From the NCBI GenBank assembly GCA_016870855.1, contig VGAF01000018.1, forward strand, positions 1 through 16,433: a DNA stretch of 16,433 nucleotides. Reading direction: 5' to 3'. The translations under genes were made by a program, and so were the position numbers. The notes beneath the pieces are model-generated. The model had not been told where the DNA came from. It did no database searches and saw only the letters and a list, made by a program, of their open reading frames with translations. Below, one piece after another: positions 14,446 through 16,433 of the stretch. The number at the start of each line of letters is the position of its first letter. Position 1 is the stretch's first letter. The DNA comes from Actinomycetota bacterium. Its GTDB lineage: Bacteria; Actinomycetota; Actinomycetes; Nanopelagicales; Nanopelagicaceae.

Positions 14446-15570
14446 ATGAAAGAGAGCGCAGGTTTCGTGGATGCTCACTCTCACCTGCGTTCAACTTCAT
14501 TAGCAGAACATCGCGTTGGAGGAAGTTGCTTAGAAGAAGCAATTCTGCGAATGAATGCTATGACATCGATTGACGTGGAAGATGATGTCTTTGTTGCCTG
14601 TTGCAACTTAGTCGCCTCCGGAGTCACTGGTGTTCAATTTATCTTTCATACATTTGGAGCTCCAATTGACTACTTAAATGCCTTGGAAAAATCCCTATCT
14701 GGAATACGTCGTTCCGGCATCCGGGCACAAGTAATTCTCGCAATCACTGATCAGTTTGAATTCATCCCGCAACGAGTAAAAGAATCTTTGGATCTCCCCC
14801 CATTTGTCGCTACTGGCCGAAAAATGAGTCCGGTTGAATTCCGAGAGGTCTTCGAATACGCACAAGTTCGAGACCCTGATTTTGTTTTTGGCATCGGGCC
14901 AGTCGCACCGCAATGGTGTAGCGATGAGATGTTGAGGGCCATAAGCGAGATTGCTCAACGGGGCATACGGATCCATACCCATTGTCTAGAGAGCGAATCG
15001 CAGCGACATTGGATTACTCAATCACCTATTGAGCGCTTGGACGCCTTTGATCTCCTAGGTCCGCAAACGAGCCTCGCGCACGCAGTTTGGCTAACAGGTG
15101 ATGAATTCAAAAAAGTTCATGAAACTGGTACCCATCTCGTAACTTGTCCAAAGTCCAATGTCGTTTTGAAATCTGGAAAAGCAGATTGCGCCGCCTGGAG
15201 AGGGCATGAGATCAACTTCGGCATAGGGCTCGACAGCATCTCTGGGATAGAAGAGCCGCTTAGAACTGCAAAGTTAGCCTTCACCGAAAGAGATGCAGTT
15301 CATGCTCTAACAATTGGGGGCGCTGAGGCCGCAGGTTTAGACACTTCACCAGACACTGTGAAGTGGAGTGACTGGGAATCAAGTGTTGCTCAAGAAGTGT
15401 CAATCGCGGGAGAGGTGATTTTTAAAGACGGTGCTCATCTGCGAAATGAAGAGCTTATTGACGCGCGAACTCGAGTTTCTAAGAAAATGGCAGCCGATAG
15501 CGAAGGACGAGATAGTCGACATGCATCACTAGACAAGATTATGAATGAGTATCTAGAAGCTGTCCGATGA
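14446..15570 (+). CDS. Compact ATZ/TRZ-type amidohydrolase (deaminase-like)
   Basis: The 374-residue protein belongs to the amidohydrolase superfamily branch of guanine, cytosine and S-adenosylhomocysteine deaminases and triazine hydrolases. All expected ligands are present: His11 and His13 (DAHSHL), His179 and Glu182 (HTHCLES), His212 (SLAHAVWL) and Asp263 (GLDS). The CPKSN motif is at 234-238. It begins directly at the HxH motif and lacks the usual N-terminal half of the beta-sandwich; the C-terminal half also looks reduced. This makes it 50-100 residues shorter than typical members. It would remove ammonia or another group from an N-heterocycle or amidine. AAGG precedes the ATG, and its stop overlaps the next gene by 4 bp. 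Confidence 0.87.
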   Translation: MKESAGFVDAHSHLRSTSLAEHRVGGSCLEEAILRMNAMTSIDVEDDVFVACCNLVASGVTGVQFIFHTFGAPIDYLNALEKSLSGIRRSGIRAQVILAITDQFEFIPQRVKESLDLPPFVATGRKMSPVEFREVFEYAQVRDPDFVFGIGPVAPQWCSDEMLRAISEIAQRGIRIHTHCLESESQRHWITQSPIERLDAFDLLGPQTSLAHAVWLTGDEFKKVHETGTHLVTCPKSNVVLKSGKADCAAWRGHEINFGIGLDSISGIEEPLRTAKLAFTERDAVHALTIGGAEAAGLDTSPDTVKWSDWESSVAQEVSIAGEVIFKDGAHLRNEELIDARTRVSKKMAADSEGRDSRHASLDKIMNEYLEAVR

Positions 15571-16427
15571 AACCTAGATTGCTCTATGAAACAAGAGCCG
15601 AGTTAGGTGAAGGAATGCATCTCTTCCCAGATGGCAACATGCGATGGGTAGATCTACCTAATGGATTGGCTTATCGATGGGATGGGAATACTAATCAACT
15701 TTGGCACTCCCAAAAGGAGGAACTCTCAAAGGTCCTTCCTTGGTGTAACGGAACTATCCTGCTAAGTCAGACTGCAATAATTTTTCTCAACCAAGAGAAT
15801 AATGAAGTAGAGCGCATCAACCTTCATGATGAAGCGAGTAATTTAAGATGTTCTGACAGCATGGTATTGCCAAATGGTGAAATGCTAGTTGGAATTCTTG
15901 ACCGTGATCTGACACCTAACAAGAGCAAGCTGATACAAGTTAAGCTGGATCGAAGCATTGTAGAAATAGTCTCCTTGGCTAGCATCTCAAATGGAATTGT
16001 TCTACTCGTGGATGGAAAGCGCGTAGTTTGGACCGATAGTCCAAGGAAAGAACTAGAGGTATTTGATTTTGATCCAATCACCGGAGCTGTAGGCGGCCGA
16101 CGGACATTTGCAAAGTTACCGGAGAACATGGGACTGATTGACGGAATTTGCGCCGATGCAAATGGTGGGGTCTGGGCTGCGCTCTGGGCCGGATCTGGAG
16201 TTGCACATTTTGATGGTGATGGTGAATTAGTCGAAGTCATTCGCTTTGAAGCACCAAATGTAACTTCCTGCGCCTTTGATCGTGAAGATAATCTGTTAAT
16301 CACCACAGGTACGGCCACGCTCACCGAAGAGGAGCTCCGCCGGTTCCCTGGAGCAGGAGGTCTATGGATGATCCCTCAAATAGAACATGGTGCTCGCAGG
16401 GCGCCCACTTACGTTGCTCAGTTCTAG
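15567..16427 (+). CDS. SMP-30/gluconolactonase/LRE-family protein
   Basis: The 286-residue protein is a six-bladed beta-propeller hydrolase of the SMP-30 type, which opens lactones with a divalent metal ion. Conserved positions are Glu15 (LGEG), Asn142 (ISNGIVLLVDG) and Asp193 (IDGICADANGGVW), equivalent to the metal ligands of SMP-30. The usual RxND substrate motif is RCSD at 94-97, so the second asparagine is a serine, which may change specificity. The C-terminal CAFDREDNLLITTG and GGLWM segments are typical. The ATG overlaps the preceding gene's stop (ATGA), indicating coupled translation. It is complete, with its stop six bases before the window ends; whether the operon continues is unknown. 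Confidence 0.92.
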   Translation: MKPRLLYETRAELGEGMHLFPDGNMRWVDLPNGLAYRWDGNTNQLWHSQKEELSKVLPWCNGTILLSQTAIIFLNQENNEVERINLHDEASNLRCSDSMVLPNGEMLVGILDRDLTPNKSKLIQVKLDRSIVEIVSLASISNGIVLLVDGKRVVWTDSPRKELEVFDFDPITGAVGGRRTFAKLPENMGLIDGICADANGGVWAALWAGSGVAHFDGDGELVEVIRFEAPNVTSCAFDREDNLLITTGTATLTEEELRRFPGAGGLWMIPQIEHGARRAPTYVAQF

Positions 16428-16433
16428 AAAGTC

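Noticed and set aside
15824..16324. Minus-strand open frame of 166 codons inside the SMP-30 gene
   Set aside because: It is antisense to a well-supported gene, is Ser/Pro-rich and shows no motif.

Overview
The window looks like a chromosomal segment from a free-living actinobacterium of moderate GC content, perhaps a planktonic lineage such as Nanopelagicales. Three things support this. The gene order nrdJ-nrdR-LysM protein-lexA-hflX-dapF-miaA-miaB matches the order in mycobacteria and Streptomyces. The putative SOS boxes are of the TCGAAC-N4-GTTCGA type. Several genes appear to start at or next to their transcription start (leaderless mRNAs), which is common in Actinobacteria. The GC content is visibly below that of most actinobacteria. 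The lineage is inferred, not proven.

Region 1 (1-2105) is a DNA precursor and DNA damage control block. It holds the start of the B12-dependent ribonucleotide reductase gene (nrdJ, minus), its repressor nrdR (minus), a small membrane LysM protein (minus) and lexA (plus). A pair of NrdR-box-like palindromes exactly 31 bp apart lies upstream of nrdR. Between the divergent LysM gene and lexA are one strong and several weaker LexA-box-like sites. The LysM gene therefore resembles the SOS-induced cell-division inhibitors of the YneA/DivS/Rv2719c type.

Region 2 (2102-6689, minus) is a tight housekeeping run transcribed miaB-miaA-dapF-hflX: tRNA A37 modification, diaminopimelate epimerisation and a ribosome-associated GTPase. 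hflX ends convergently with lexA and their stop codons overlap.

Region 3 (6739-16427) is an accessory catabolic cluster, probably placed upstream of miaB where related genomes carry recA-recX. It consists of two divergent operons fed from a 79-bp intergenic region (10706-10784). The minus operon encodes a VOC/glyoxalase-fold protein, TPP-dependent E1 alpha and beta subunits, a short-chain dehydrogenase and a RibD/DHFR-like reductase. The plus operon encodes a divergent gamma-glutamyltransferase-family Ntn hydrolase, an M20 metallopeptidase, an amidohydrolase_2 protein that has lost most of its metal ligands, a compact deaminase-like amidohydrolase with intact ligands, and an SMP-30-type lactonase. 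A perfect inverted repeat (GACTAC-ATC-GTAGTC) sits on the predicted -10 of the minus operon and is a candidate operator. The enzymes together suggest breakdown of a nitrogen-containing compound with amide or amidine and lactone intermediates. The substrate cannot be read from the sequence, and no transporter, regulator or E2/E3 component is in the window. This cluster is the best candidate for an undescribed system here.

No RNA genes, insertion sequences, CRISPR arrays or clear rho-independent terminators were seen. No stretch over 300 bp lacks a gene.
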